Source of the DNA: Dermanyssus gallinae
Lineage: Eukaryota; Arthropoda; Arachnida; Mesostigmata; Dermanyssidae
Reading direction: 5' to 3'
Length of the DNA stretch: 64,000 nt
NCBI GenBank assembly: GCA_003439945.1
Contig: QVRM01001245.1
Location: 1-64,000, forward strand
Shown: positions 47,149 through 57,980 of the stretch, piece after piece
Layout: every line of letters begins with the position of its first letter
Numbering within the stretch: the stretch's first letter is position 1
Position numbers and translations under genes: made by a program
The notes under the pieces: model-generated
The model's database searches: none
The model's input: only the letters and a program-made list of their open reading frames with translations
What the model was told of the DNA's origin: nothing

Positions 47149-49565
47149 TGCAGACAGGGAGAAAGAGAGCGCCGCACTAGCAGAGAAAAAGGAGAGCAGA
47201 AAAAGCAGTACAAACAACCATGATGGATGATGCATGACGCGACAACAGATCGAAATGCCGAAGCAGTTTCATTGGCCGTGTCTAGGCCCAACCATGACCA
47301 TGCCGTTCATGGAACTACCAGAGCATGATATCGATCACCTCCAGGCGAGACTGGCGCAGCGAGCAGACGAATGGAGGCGGTTGCCAACAGGGAGCGCATC
47401 AACAACGGAGCCCACGGCTCCAAGACCAATAGAACGACCACCTCAACGCTGGCCGATAAGGAGGTGTTAGTCGGCGGTAGCGGAACAATGTAGCAGTTAA
47501 GACGTACATAGAGCCAATCACTGCGTTGATTGCACAACGCTATGCTACAACAACAATAACAGCTCAGTAACGAACAAATCGCATAAGAGATAGACATGAC
47601 TGTGTTAAACAACTGACGCGTGATACTACAACGATTGCTACCCCCCCCCCCCCCCAACATGAATGGCGGGATCAGAAATAGGCATAAATAGGCGGACATA
47701 CATAGAGCTTAACCTGCCTACGGAACCAAATGTCTCAGTTCTGAAGCTCAGCAGCTAGCTACAAAGCTTAGCAAAACGCATCAAAAAGCCCCCAAATATA
47801 AACAAAGGGTATAGTCACGTAAGTGATTACGTGGCGAATAAACGTCAGACACGAATATCGGGGCCAAGGAAATGTAGGCATTCTTCTATAAACTACCAGT
47901 CCGCAAGCCATTTGACCGGAGGTCGGAGGAGCACCTTTGCATGAACGGGAACTACGACCTTTAGTGGAAAACTAATAAAGAGTTAATAGCCTGAATGATC
48001 ACTCAAAAAGACAACACTGCCAGGAACATATATAGAGTAACTCTATGCCGGCTCAAACCAACACGAGGCCGTGTCAGTGTCACGCAGATTTCGTATTAAC
48101 CACCGAGATTATTTTGATGCAGTATGTCAAGAAGCATAGCCAGCAGATCAGCCAGAGGCTAAATGCATTATAACACTGAATTCTAACAAAGTGAAGCATA
48201 TCTCTCAGTGCAGCTTTAAGCAATTCTAGAGAGCACCCAATAAATCTCCAATGATTAGACTGAAGACTGAAAAGATAACGCTGGTGGAGCCAATGAAACT
48301 AGTATGTAAAAAGTTAGAGAAGTGGGTTGATATCGCGCGCTGAGATCAAAGGGTCGCCAGACAAATAATATCTTCTTGCTGAAATTAATAATAGAGTTGA
48401 CATGCGCCCAGCAAAGGGGCCTCGTATGGATCCTTTGGGAATTATAGCGCACGACAAAATCATTAACGGGTTGCCCTAAGGTGTTTTTTGGGACACCGCG
48501 GTATAAACCCGTTGTGGACCAACCCAATTAGACTACTCTACGACAACACACTAAATAGCCAATCGGGTGGCCAGCTTTCTGTACAAGTGAGAATAACGAG
48601 AAACTACGGAAAAGATACTTAGAGTTACCCTTTCTCTCCGCTACATACATTAGCATTTAATTATTTAATTAGCATCTTGGAGGTTTTGGGAAATGTATTA
48701 TGCACAGGTAGAAAGCCACGACTTGTTCAAGACTGTTATAGGAACCACCAGGGGTGCGTCAAGACCGTGTGGCGCTGACGGCGAGGTAGGCAGACGTGCG
48801 TACGCCGGTCCTGCGATCTCAGTGGCTCGCAGCACGACATAGCCTGACACCGTTACACAGTTGCTCGTTAAAAGTCAGGACACTCTGGAGTAGGCGGGAC
48901 ACGACGTCTATTCCCCACTGCACAAAAGACTGCACGAGACGTACTCGAATTAGGGATACAACGTGTATTGCTGAGTTCTTATTGGGAGATCAAATTGAAC
49001 GATCCCATAACTTCTATTTACGTGCACCTCTATGGGTTCAAAGCCTATTGAGTACGCTCAAAAGACGTCGTTGCTGCGTCGAGCCTAGCATACGACAACA
49101 CAGTCACTACTTTGCCCTCAAGAGCTGAACGTTATCTAGAAAGCAGACCGAGATATAGCCAGACAGGCTCTTAGAACACCGGGCCACCTATAGGCATCTA
49201 AATTCCTAGAGAACAAGTTACAGGAGTATGTAGCCACTGGAAAGTGACGTCATGACACAATTTGTAATGTATGGTTTTATTTCATTTTGTAGTTACAGTG
49301 TATTTGTATACATCTGTAACGTATATAATTTACGATGATAGAGATATCGCAATTACATGTTAGAGTGGTATAGGAGAACTTTCTTCAGGCGATCGAGCAG
49401 CTGGAGGACTTTTCAATGGTCATCGCTTCGTTGCTTCGCAAAAGCTTATATACACGGTTTCTATTTTTTAGAAGCACATCGGCTTATTGCAGAGAGTTTG
49501 CTTTTCGTTATCACTCAGAGTGTAAGGAACCTACTTTGCAAGCTTATAATTTGTATGAGAGTGCA

Positions 49566-49614
<49 letters not shown>

Positions 49615-50332
49615 CGCGTATATGTGTATGTATGTGTGGATTAGTCGTTAGTTTTAATTAGCGCAAAAATAGTCCTGTGCCGGTCTTATTGTAGATCGTA
49701 TATGACAATGATGTCGTGTTCATCATTTATAGAAGGCGCGTATTAGGATTTTCAGCGTTCCGTGCAACCACGGTAGGGCACCGTAGGTAGTGAATCTCCC
49801 GACTCTTGGTGCCGCAATGGACCGTGTCATTTTTGAAGTGTCTGGCACTTGTGAACTGCTGTTTGCACCGCTTGCGTTCAATGTGACGGTTAACTGGGAA
49901 GTTCAGGACTGTGTATAAATATATGCTGCAAATAACGCTGATAGCTTAGCCCAAGGAAGCCTAAGGACAAAGCTGATACAATCTTTATGTGCACTGCTAT
50001 AAATATATGCCATATTTTAGAATCGATAAGAATAATGAGTGAATGGGGCGGCATTTATACGCTTCAATACATAGTTATATTTGAGCATATGGGTGCCAAG
50101 CGTAGTAATCTCTGCAGGGTTCGCCGCTAAATGGTGCCGTAAACAATCATCCCATGATCGACGGACTTATATATATATATATATATATATATAAGAGTTT
50201 TCTTTAAATGCCGCTATAGTTATGACTGCAACATCGGCACCTAATCGCGTCTTGTGTACTACCATAAAACAATATATTCTCAGACGACACGACGTACAAT
50301 ATGCTTTGCTCTCTCTCTCTCTCTCTCTCTCT

Positions 50333-50368
<36 letters not shown>

Positions 50369-50406
50369 CGAGCACTGCCGAGTGTGCAAACGTATTGTAA
50401 ATGATG

Positions 50407-50438
<32 letters not shown>

Positions 50439-50781
50439 CTGGTAAAATTTAAAAAATACAGTCCCGCTCTTGGTGGAGACCGAGATTCGGTGAACAAAAA
50501 TCGCAAACAGATCAGCAGTTACCAGAGTCGATTCCGGAAGGTAACACGTACACAATAAAGACGAACACAGTTACTGGTGCCGCTACGGCTACTATCGCTG
50601 GTTCAGCTTTACATCTTCATCTGAGCGCATAGACAGTGCCTGCCCGAGGAACATGCAACCGACACGACAGGTTACGGGCAGCTTGCCAACTCCTGCTCGC
50701 GCTAAAACTCCTATGTATGTATAGCTACATATGTATGTATGTATGTATATATATATAGCTTGTTGGGCCAGTTCTTAAACA

Positions 50782-50782
<1 letters not shown>
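46761..50782. other. Unassigned sequence with microsatellites
   Basis: Contains (GA)n at 47111-47149, C15 at 47641-47655, (TA)n at 49573-49610, 50168-50193, 50335-50364 and 50409-50438, and (CT)n at 50308-50333. Frames at 47234-47470 (78 codons) and 48796-49128 (110 codons) have no recognised domain. No gene called over 4 kb. Confidence 0.45.

Positions 50783-50805
<23 letters not shown>
50783..50805. repeat. (TA)n tract left of SINE-B
   Basis: Alternating TA followed by T13, the complement of the SINE's A-rich tail. Confidence 0.9.
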
Positions 50806-50814
<9 letters not shown>

Positions 50815-51095
50815 TTTTTACGCTTTGACAACCCTATTTTAGACGCTCGTAATGGGCTAAGTTGCCTGTGGTTGCACGATATCGTCTAAATGCATCTATC
50901 GTCATCGCGTTTTCGTACTGTAATTATATAGACTTTCTCCAGCAGAAGTATGTAGCAGCAAGGCAATGACAACCACGTCCAACAAATTGAACCAGCACGG
51001 CCAGGACTCGAACTAGCGATGTTTTGCTAGCCGTGGTTGTCATGGCAACGCCCCGTTTCTAACGGTGCGTTAGCCGCCTAAGCCACCGCCACTAC
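50806..51095 (-). repeat. SINE-B copy 2
   Basis: Minus strand: GTAGTGGCGGTGGCTTAGGC head with A box, B box AGTTCGAGTCC, body and poly-A tail, colinear with 7821-8105 over the full length. It lies between two (TA)n tracts, so it inserted into a TA microsatellite. Confidence 0.85.
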
Positions 51096-51176
<81 letters not shown>

Positions 51177-51182
51177 TATATA
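51096..51182. repeat. (TA)n tract
   Basis: Runs from the SINE-B head directly to the left tip of the Tc1-like transposon. The last TA (51181-51182) is the probable target site. Confidence 0.95.
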
Positions 51183-51707
51183 GGTTTGGTAAAACTCGGT
51201 AAGAAGAGAGTTTTTCCTAATGGAAGCAGGGAGCGGAAACGTCTTGCTTAGGAGTAAGGATAACATTTATAAACGTAGCAATTCTGTCTTTTTCTCCTAC
51301 AAAGTTGTGCGAAAACTACGTTTGCGGGAAAACCAGTCAATGCATGAAGACACTGATTATACCGGCGGTGCATAATTTGGATAACACGCGACGCAAGCTA
51401 GCGAAACGCAAATAGCCGGATCAAGAAAAGTCATAAAAGGTCGTTATGTTGTTATGTCTTACGTTGAAGCTTTACGTGCAGCATCGTTTTGCCGTTACGA
51501 CCATGAAACGAATATCCTCAGACAATAACAAATTGAATGCCCACGATCTCCGTACGAAAGTGATGGTGTTGCGTTACGTAGTTGCCGAGTAACTAAGCTT
51601 TTTCGGCAGCCATATTGAACGTGAAGGCATGCATACTTGCCACAATTTTGGCCTGTTTCAGCTAATAAACCGTTCGTGCTTGTTTAAAAACACACCAGCA
51701 TTTTTTT
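51183..51707. repeat. Left terminal inverted repeat
   Basis: About 525 bp, imperfectly complementary to 52972-53547. The tip GGTTTGGTAAAAC directly follows the (TA)n tract. The inner edge TTTAAAAACACACCAGCATT lies some 200 bp before the transposase frame. Confidence 0.85.
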
Positions 51708-51884
51708 CAGACACCTTTATCCTGAGCAGCTTTTGCGGGGGCTTGGATTTAAAGTTCGTGCCATTCGAACCGATTATACCGACTATATATTTGCGCCAAA
51801 GAGACATAAGAAAAACACCAAAGCGGGAAAAGCAACTGCTAAATAAAACGAAGTGTTGGGTTCTTACAACATCGTGTCATTTTA

Positions 51885-52960
51885 TTGCGAACTGCAAACT
51901 GTATTATAATTTCTTACAGGATTTACAAATACGGAAAGGCTGGCATGCTCTGCACTTATGGTGAAACACGCTGCAACGCAAGGGTCGCGCAGCGGCTGTA
52001 CGCAGAGCGTTGTCTAATTAGACTCAGTCGCACGTGTAAGAATATATACCGTCGGTTACGTGCAAATGGGTCGTGCCATAGCCGTTACTACGACACTGAA
52101 CGACCACGGACGACAAGAACGGCAGATGCGGGACAACTAACTCATTCTTCAAGAACAAACTGAGCTGGGACCTTCTGCGAGCATTATGCAGTTGTTTGCG
52201 TATGCCGGATTTCGTTCCACTGCTGTACCGAGTAGATGCTGGCCGATGAAGGACTGCGTTCCTACCGGTCTCAGCGATTGCAAATTCTGCGGGTCAGTGA
52301 CTACCAGCTACGCACTGAATACTGTCGACAGTTGTTGGAGAAGGTGAACATACTGGATAGGTTCCCTGCGCGCGTTGTTCTGTTTTTAGGGATGAGGCTT
52401 TGCTTAGCCAAGATGGTGTGTTTAATGCGCACAACACTCATTGGTGGGCCTACGATAACCCGCATATGGCCCGCGAGCATAGACGCCAGGATCGCTTCTC
52501 GGTGAATGTCTGGGTGGGCATGGTGGCCGACGGCCTTATAGGTCCCCACATACTTCCCTCTAGATTACATGCAGCTGCCTATCGCACGTTTTTGGGCCAT
52601 ACGCCGAAATTAATGAAAAGCGTTTCGGAAAGCGTTCGTCTGAGAATGTGGTTCCAGCATGACGGTGCACCGCCTCACGTTTCTGCTACGGTTCGGGAAT
52701 ACCCCACCGAGACATTCGCGAATCGGTGGATCGGCCGAGGCCACCTCGGTCGCCCGATTTAACAAGCCTCGAGACTTTTTTTGTAGGGCTACCTGAAGAG
52801 TGTCGTCTTCGAAAGTAGTCCCGTTGAGTCGCGTGAAGATCTGGTCGCCGGTATATTAACCGCTTCTGACGCCGTTCGGGCAATGCCTAACATATTTACA
52901 CGCGCCCAAGAAAAGCTGTGCAATCGCTGCAGAACGTGTAGGCGGACGAAACTTTGTGCA
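51885..52960 (+). pseudogene. Transposase pseudogene, DUF4817-type N-terminus with DDE/D catalytic core
   Basis: Residues read: N-terminal helix-turn-helix of the DUF4817 kind (LCTYGETRCNARVAQRLYAE, then CKNIYRRLRANGSCHSRYYD, 51946-52095); ADEGLRSYRSQRLQILRVSD and YQLRTEYCRQLLEKVNILDR (52239-52360), the pre-catalytic region; first catalytic Asp in FRDEA near 52388; NTHWWAYDNPHMAREHRRQD and RFSVNVWVGMVADGLIGPHI (52430-52550); second Asp in FQHDGAPPHVS (52651-52683); third acid in RSPDLTSLE (52747-52773), where the family usually has RSPDLxPLD. The C-terminus has PVESREDLVAGIL and a Cys-rich CNRCRTC. Stops at 52161 and 52233 and frameshifts near 52390 and 52735 inactivate it. In related elements this protein cuts at TA sites and binds the terminal repeats. 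Confidence 0.85.
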
Positions 52961-52971
52961 CTTCTTATAAT

Positions 52972-53547
52972 AAAGAATGCTGGTGTGTTTTTAAACAAAG
53001 CGAGTAATTTATTTGCTAAAGCAGGTGTAAATGCTAGCAAGAATGCGTGCCTCCATTTTCGGTTTGGTTGTCGAAAAAGCTTAGTTACTCGGCAACTACG
53101 ATATGTGCTGCTACGTAACGCTTGTATCAACAGTCTACCAATTTTGTGGAGAAATAAATGCTGAATTTAATTAAGTTTGCTATTGTTTATACTAAACATA
53201 TTCGTTTTTTAACGTAATGGCAACATTTTACGGTTCTGCACCCGAAAGCTTCAACGTAAGACAACAACATGTCAACTTTTTATGATTTTCCTAAATCCGA
53301 CTATTCGCCTTTCGCTAGCTTGCGTCGCGTGTTATTCAGATTACGCAGAAGTCTCCGCCGAACACGCCAATATAATCGGTTTTACCATGCGTTGGTTCTC
53401 CGGCAAACATAGATTTTGCGCAACTATGTAGGAGACAAAAAAGCAGAATAACTACTCGTCTAACTTTCATCTTCGCTCCTAAACAAGACGTTTCTGCCCT
53501 CTACTTCCATAGGGGAAATTATTTTTTGTGCCAAGTTCTACTAAACC
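52972..53547. repeat. Right terminal inverted repeat
   Basis: About 576 bp, complementary to 51183-51707 with gaps. It overlaps the end of an open frame that runs out of the transposase (to 53164); those codons mirror the left repeat and are not transposase. Confidence 0.85.
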
Positions 53548-54209
53548 TTACAATAAGTACATGCGTTTAGGGAAGACCCTATATATACATAATTGTAAGT
53601 GCGTTTGATTTACAATATGTTACGTGTATTACAGCTTTATAGTCGAATAGATGTGTGTAAGGCTGAAGACCCGTGTACGCAGCATGCATATATACAAGTG
53701 CTTAACTAGATACTTTACAATGCAACAATTAGAGGTCGAGGGAGGAACAAAGAACGCGAGATAGACCAGACCTCTGTAAGTACTCTTGATGCATTGATTG
53801 ACGAGCTCGATCTGGCCGCGGTCTGCTTCCGACAAACACTATCAACATCATTATCATCATACGACGCCTTCCAACTCGGTTGTTGCCTGTTCGCCGTCCG
53901 TACTTCTGTCCGTCCGTAGCCCTATAAGTGCAGCGAGTTCGCCAGAGGAACCTTCGTAGCTTTGTTGTTTGCTTGCTTGTCTGGTTGCTGTTTTTCATCG
54001 ACGTCTGTAGCGGTGACGCTAACGATCATCGACGTCACTCGACAAGCAAAACTTCGCCACGCCCGGTCACTGTCGCGTCACGAACGTCTAATCAACCATA
54101 TTGTGCCTACACTGCGCTAGAACAAAATCAACTATTACTATTAGCAACACGATTACTAACAGTGTTGTTGTTGCAAACACAACAATGTCAATTACCACAA
54201 AATAAGCAA
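53548..54209. other. Unassigned sequence
   Basis: (ATC) units near 53845-53860. CG-rich from about 53800. A 153-codon plus-strand frame from 53928 starts MQRVRQRNLRSFVVCLLVWL and then a hydrophobic stretch LLFFIDV, like a signal peptide, but it dissolves into CAA repeats after about 80 codons, and no domain or intron boundary supports a gene. Confidence 0.35.
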
Positions 54210-54541
54210 GAGCAACCACGACGACAACAACAACCAACAACAAAAATAGCAAGAGAAAACAACAGCCACAACAACAAGTCAAGACGACGGCAACAAACAA
54301 ACATAACAGCAACAATAAGAATGACAAGCAAAATAGCAATGACTACTAGCAAAAACAATAACAACCACAACTGCAAGTCAAAACAATAACAACAACCAGA
54401 ACTGCCAGTCAAAACAATAACAACAACAACAAGCAAAACAAAAGCCAGTAAAATAACAAAGGCAAAAAGTCAATTTAACAATAACAACCACAACAACAGC
54501 AGCGACAACAACAACAACAACAGCAACAACAACAGCGACAC
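54210..54541. repeat. Imperfect (CAA)n tract
   Basis: CAA units with GCAAG, CCA and AAT variants. The unit AACCACAACTGCAAGTCAAA recurs with variation (about 54363, 54395). Confidence 0.9.
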
Positions 54542-54813
54542 TACCACACTACAGATACACTACGAGGACGGCGACCATAACATTGTCCGGATGTTTCTGT
54601 GCTCACGCACTCCTTCTGTAGCTAATGCCTTTGGAATTTCAGTCTTTCCAATAGTAGCCATCACGCCGTCTCGCCGTTATGACGAACGCTCGACAGGGTT
54701 CATCGACGTCGTTGCTTGGCGTACAGTTGCAAACTCGGTTCACGGAGGCCATATCTTCATTGTGGTGGTTTGCCCCCCTTTGGTTGCTCGTGAAGGTTCT
54801 TTGCTTACCTTTC
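54542..54813. other. Unassigned spacer between opposed repeats
   Basis: Mixed-composition sequence between a CAA tract and a TTG tract of opposite orientation. No domain recognised. Confidence 0.35.
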
Positions 54814-54934
54814 TGTTGTTGTCGTCACATTGTTGTTGCTGTTGTTGTTATTGTTATTGTTGTTGTTGTTGTTGTTGTTGTTTTCTTGCTTTTGTTGTTG
54901 TTGCTGCTGCTGCGGTTGTTGTTGTTGTTATTAT
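54814..54934. repeat. Imperfect (TTG/TTA)n tract
   Basis: TTG units with CTG and ATT breaks, complementary in kind to the CAA tract 270 bp to the left. Confidence 0.9.
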
Positions 54935-55742
54935 TCTTTTGCTACTTAGGGTGATGCCTATAACAAAATTAAAACTAAGGTTTTAGCTCAAAGGCGAGCA
55001 AAGCCGTTGTATGTAAATTTACTCGTATGGGCACTAGGCTATGCAGAACGGGCGGAAAAGATAGCGTGCCGGTGAAACCTAGTGCATTTGAATTGGGTCG
55101 TTGTCGCTCTACATACCAAATGTGCTTGTATATAGGATACGAATGCCAATGGCTTGAAGCTATCAGAGTTAAGTTTAGAACTCAGTCATATTTAGAAGGC
55201 TGTCTGTTTGATTCGCTTGACAGTCGTCCGGTTGTAAAACGAACACAGCGCTTATTACAACTATCAGCCTTCTGTCATACAATAGTACTTGCGTATAAAG
55301 TTGCAATTGAGATCAAATAAGTTTTTTTAAATTATAAATTAGCTGTTAGTAAAATACCTAACACGTTTTATTTCACTAACTTCTGGTTAGACGATACTTT
55401 TCTATTATTTGTAATCGAAGAGATCAGTTTAGATTGGCCGGCTAATGGGCACTGGCTGACTTTGTCCCATTGAGCCTGCTGAAGCCTAAATATATGTTAT
55501 AAAAGAAAAAAATATATTAAAAAACTTGACTATATGTTTGTTATTTTATTTATTTATTTCAAGAGTTCTACAACGCGTTCCTGAACTACCATGTAATTTC
55601 TTTTTACTAAGCAGTAGCACGATATTTACTTTGGTACATGTTTTCGTTGTTTTTAAAGCAGTAATGACACATGTAAGTTGGTTTAATATTTATTTGACAT
55701 TAATGTATGCGTATCGGGAAGACTCACTTTACGTGAGCCTGG

Positions 55743-55778
<36 letters not shown>

Positions 55779-56902
55779 TACGTTAAGATTTGGCAGTCAT
55801 TGAGTGATGTACGTCATCAATACAGTTATCCTTGTTTGATTGCGTGCCTGCCGACAGATAGCCTTAAGGGCAGGACACATATTGAGCATATTAAACATTG
55901 AAAAACATTATCACGTCATGTATCTATGTACACATAAGGTGTTTTAATTAGCTAATACTTCTGCTTGTTGTTCAAGTACGTCGCATAATAGGCGGTTGAC
56001 ATTTAATCATTCCGCACCGGCCACAAAAGCAGAAAACCTAACAAACTCTGCACAGTGCGTACAGTTGCGTTTTTTTCTAGAAATACTTGCAGGTTTGCGT
56101 CAACCAATCTAAAAAGAATCAATTGAAAACAAGTCATCTGGCGGTCCGCACTGCATGGCCAGCCAGTCACCAGGCAATACAGTGGATGAGTAGATGCCTG
56201 ATGGTGGTGTGTATTAATCACTCTGCTTCTTAACTAAACTAGTTGAGTTAGCATCTGCGTGCATCTATGCGTCGTTTGATGTGTGCACCCTCGACCCTTG
56301 GACGGATCGTGTCGCTGACTCCGAGCTCCGAGTGTGATCATCAGTTGCCGATTGGCCTGGGCTCGCCTGGGCCCAAGCTTCTTCTCCGCCGGCTCCAACG
56401 AACTCTGAAGTGGCCGGCACTGTATCAACGCGCACGGTTCGATGTTGAATGCTGTGTTTGGCTCGATTTTGAGTACTGCACCGTCAATGCAGCAATGCGG
56501 CCAGCTGCTATTGATATCCGGCCCCGGCAGACAGAGAACCTGGTGCTGGCAACTACCCCGCATAGGAGGGCGTCATGGCCACTCCCCCACAAATCGGGCT
56601 ACGTTACAGCGGCTGCATCACACAGCGTCACGTCAAATTTGAAAAATGTATACACTACTAATTTGTTAGGGAATGTCTACGTTCGTACGGTGGCCGTCGC
56701 ATCTCCGTGCTGTTCCTTGTGAGACGACGAGGATAAGCCGAAGATGGCAACCTTAACGAGGCTCGTTGCGAACCTCAGCGAGGGCGCATGTATCTGCAAA
56801 CGGCCACAAAATTGCTCTGATCAGAGGAGTGTTCACGACTTTACCTTACATGCTAGGCACCAGTAGCTAGGTGCGCTTTTATAACATTGAGAGACTTTGC
56901 GC
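54935..56902. other. Unassigned sequence
   Basis: A 97-codon frame at 55027-55320 and a 151-codon frame at 56267-56722 show no known domain. (TA)n at 55744-55773. No gene called. Confidence 0.45.
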
Positions 56903-57127
56903 CAATGATTCAGGATTGCTAAAAATAAGTTTTCGGGCTGACCACTCTCAGCCAAGTTTTAACGTCCACGGAACTGTTTTTCACATTGCTTCATAGACGG
57001 ACCCCCATAAATATGTATAATGTGCAATGGTGGGGCTCGAACCCGCGCAGCTATGTGTCTCCTCCGGTTGCGAGACGCTGACTTAAGCCACCCCGCCACC
57101 GGGCTCGACAATGACTCAGGATTGCTA
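56903..57127 (-). repeat. SINE-A copy 4 with target-site duplication
   Basis: The body (56922-57108) on the minus strand has head GAGCCCGGTGGCGGGGTGGC, B box GGGTTCGAGCCCCACC, GCACATT...CATATTTATGGG, GACGTTAAAACTTGGCTGAG and CAGCCCGAAAACTTATTTTT. It is bracketed by direct repeats CAATGATTCAGGATTGCTA (56903-56921) and CAATGACTCAGGATTGCTA (57109-57127), 18 of 19 identical. That is a typical LINE-mediated target duplication. It lies about 200 bp beyond the splice donor of the DEPDC1-like exon, hence in its first intron. Confidence 0.88.
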
Positions 57128-57320
57128 CTACTACTATTATTACTATTACCCAGGGAGAGTTTGCCAGAATCATCACCATCTATAAGCAATGGCTGGTGGT
57201 CTACATAATCAGTGCACAACGAACTAAATACGATCTAAACCAGAATGCTGTGAGTCCATTATTCAGGTGCACACTATATATTTAGATGACCGCGTTGTCG
57301 TCGTCATCGTCGTCGTTTAG
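57128..57320. other. Intron start of DEPDC1-like gene
   Basis: Minus-strand intronic sequence following the GTAAGT donor. Contains short CGT/CAT trinucleotide units at 57292-57316 and TACTACTAT at 57127-57150. Confidence 0.5.
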
Positions 57321-57331
57321 CAATACTTACG
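57321..57331 (-). promoter_or_regulatory. Splice donor of DEPDC1-like exon 1
   Basis: On the minus strand the last coding base is followed by GTAAGTATTG (57330 down to 57321), matching the U1 consensus. The reading frame continues about 9 codons past it to a stop, as expected when an intron begins here. Confidence 0.8.
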
Positions 57332-57816
57332 TGGCACACACTTGCACTGCGATGTCGGTCGTGAAAACACTCGCTGTCCAAATGGCCGGTCGAACACACC
57401 GAATCCTTTAGGGCGGAACTGTCGTTGTTGAACGTGTATAGCTGGCGCGGCGAATCCTGGAACGACTCTCCGTGGCCGCGCACATCCTCAATAATCTTCT
57501 GCTCAATGAACTTCTGCAAGAGGTGAGCCACCTTCTCTCGTGTGATGTCAGCCTCGTGTCCAGCGTGTCCTGTAGCGTGCGCACAGTTCTCGTCCAGAGG
57601 CGACGACGCGAACAGCAAGTCGTAGTTCTCCTGCAGGAAGTGCAGCGTCCAGGACACCGCCTCGTCGCCCGAGAAGCAGTTGTCAAAGTGCTTCAAGCCT
57701 TTCCGGTGGCGTCCGACGGGCAGATCTTCGCGAACCGCCGACACAATCATGTTCCAGGCCTTGGTGGCGCGGAACTGCTCGGAACTGCCCCGACAGCGGT
57801 CCTCCCTGCACTCCAT
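57331..57816 (-). CDS. DEPDC1-like protein, first coding exon (DEP domain), partial
   Basis: The exon encodes 162 residues from ATG at 57816 to the donor at 57330. An in-frame stop (TAA at 57901-57903) lies upstream, so this ATG is the likely start. A DEP domain spans residues about 17-130: ATKAWNMIVSAVREDLPVGR (18-37), NCFSGDEAVSWTLHFLQEN (46-64), REKVAHLLQKFIEQKIIEDV (93-112) and QLYTFN (125-130). The basic PVGRHRKGLKHF and the CF-G-EAV-W signature match DEPDC1A/B, where DEP domains act in membrane or G-protein-linked signalling and a RhoGAP-like domain follows. An insertion of about 27 residues (64-90) separates the second and third blocks. The RhoGAP-like part must be in later exons at lower coordinates. 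Upstream on the minus strand is a CAA/CAG-rich leader. Confidence 0.85.
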
Positions 57817-57857
57817 TCCTGCACTATCGGTTTGCACTTCCCGTATGGTTGTTTGTT

Positions 57858-57907
57858 TCAGTTGCTGTTGGTGGTTGTCTTGTTGTTGTTGTCGTTGTTG
57901 TTACTGC

Positions 57908-57941
<34 letters not shown>

Positions 57942-57980
57942 GCTGCTGCTGTTGTTGTTATTGTTGTTGTCGTTGATGGT
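57858..57980. repeat. (CAA/CAG) tract in the probable 5' leader of the DEPDC1-like gene
   Basis: Reads TTG/CTG on the plus strand, hence CAA/CAG in the transcript direction. It begins about 40 bp upstream of the start codon. In the coding frame it is open from 57900 to the ATG (a short poly-Q) but closed by TAA at 57901-57903, so it is probably untranslated. Confidence 0.7.

Larger units (their letters stand above)
51183..53547 (+). mobile_element. Tc1/mariner (IS630)-superfamily transposon with >500-bp terminal inverted repeats
   Basis: The left repeat (51183-about 51707) and right repeat (about 52972-53547) are inverted copies. Matching landmarks from tip inward: GGTTTGGTAAAACT/GGTTTAGTAGAACT; TATGGAAG/TAATGGAAG; CGTCTTG(C/T)TTAGGAG; TGCG(A/C)AAA; ATAACACGCGACGCAAGCTA; TTACGTTGAAGCTTT; GTTGCCGAGTAACTAAGCTT; and GTTTAAAAACACACCAGCAT at the inner edge. 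The left copy lacks about 13 bp and some other segments relative to the right. TA lies at the left border (51181-51182) and TTA at the right (53548-53550). Total length is 2.37 kb with a transposase pseudogene in between. Confidence 0.85.

Noticed and set aside
48255..48527. Minus-strand frame with an integrase-like patch (VNDFVVRYNSQ)
   Set aside because: The similarity is a handful of residues with no catalytic DDE residues or long terminal repeats nearby.
53928..54389. 153-codon frame with a signal-peptide-like start
   Set aside because: The hydrophobic segment is suggestive, but the rest is CAA-repeat translation and no splice or domain evidence supports it.
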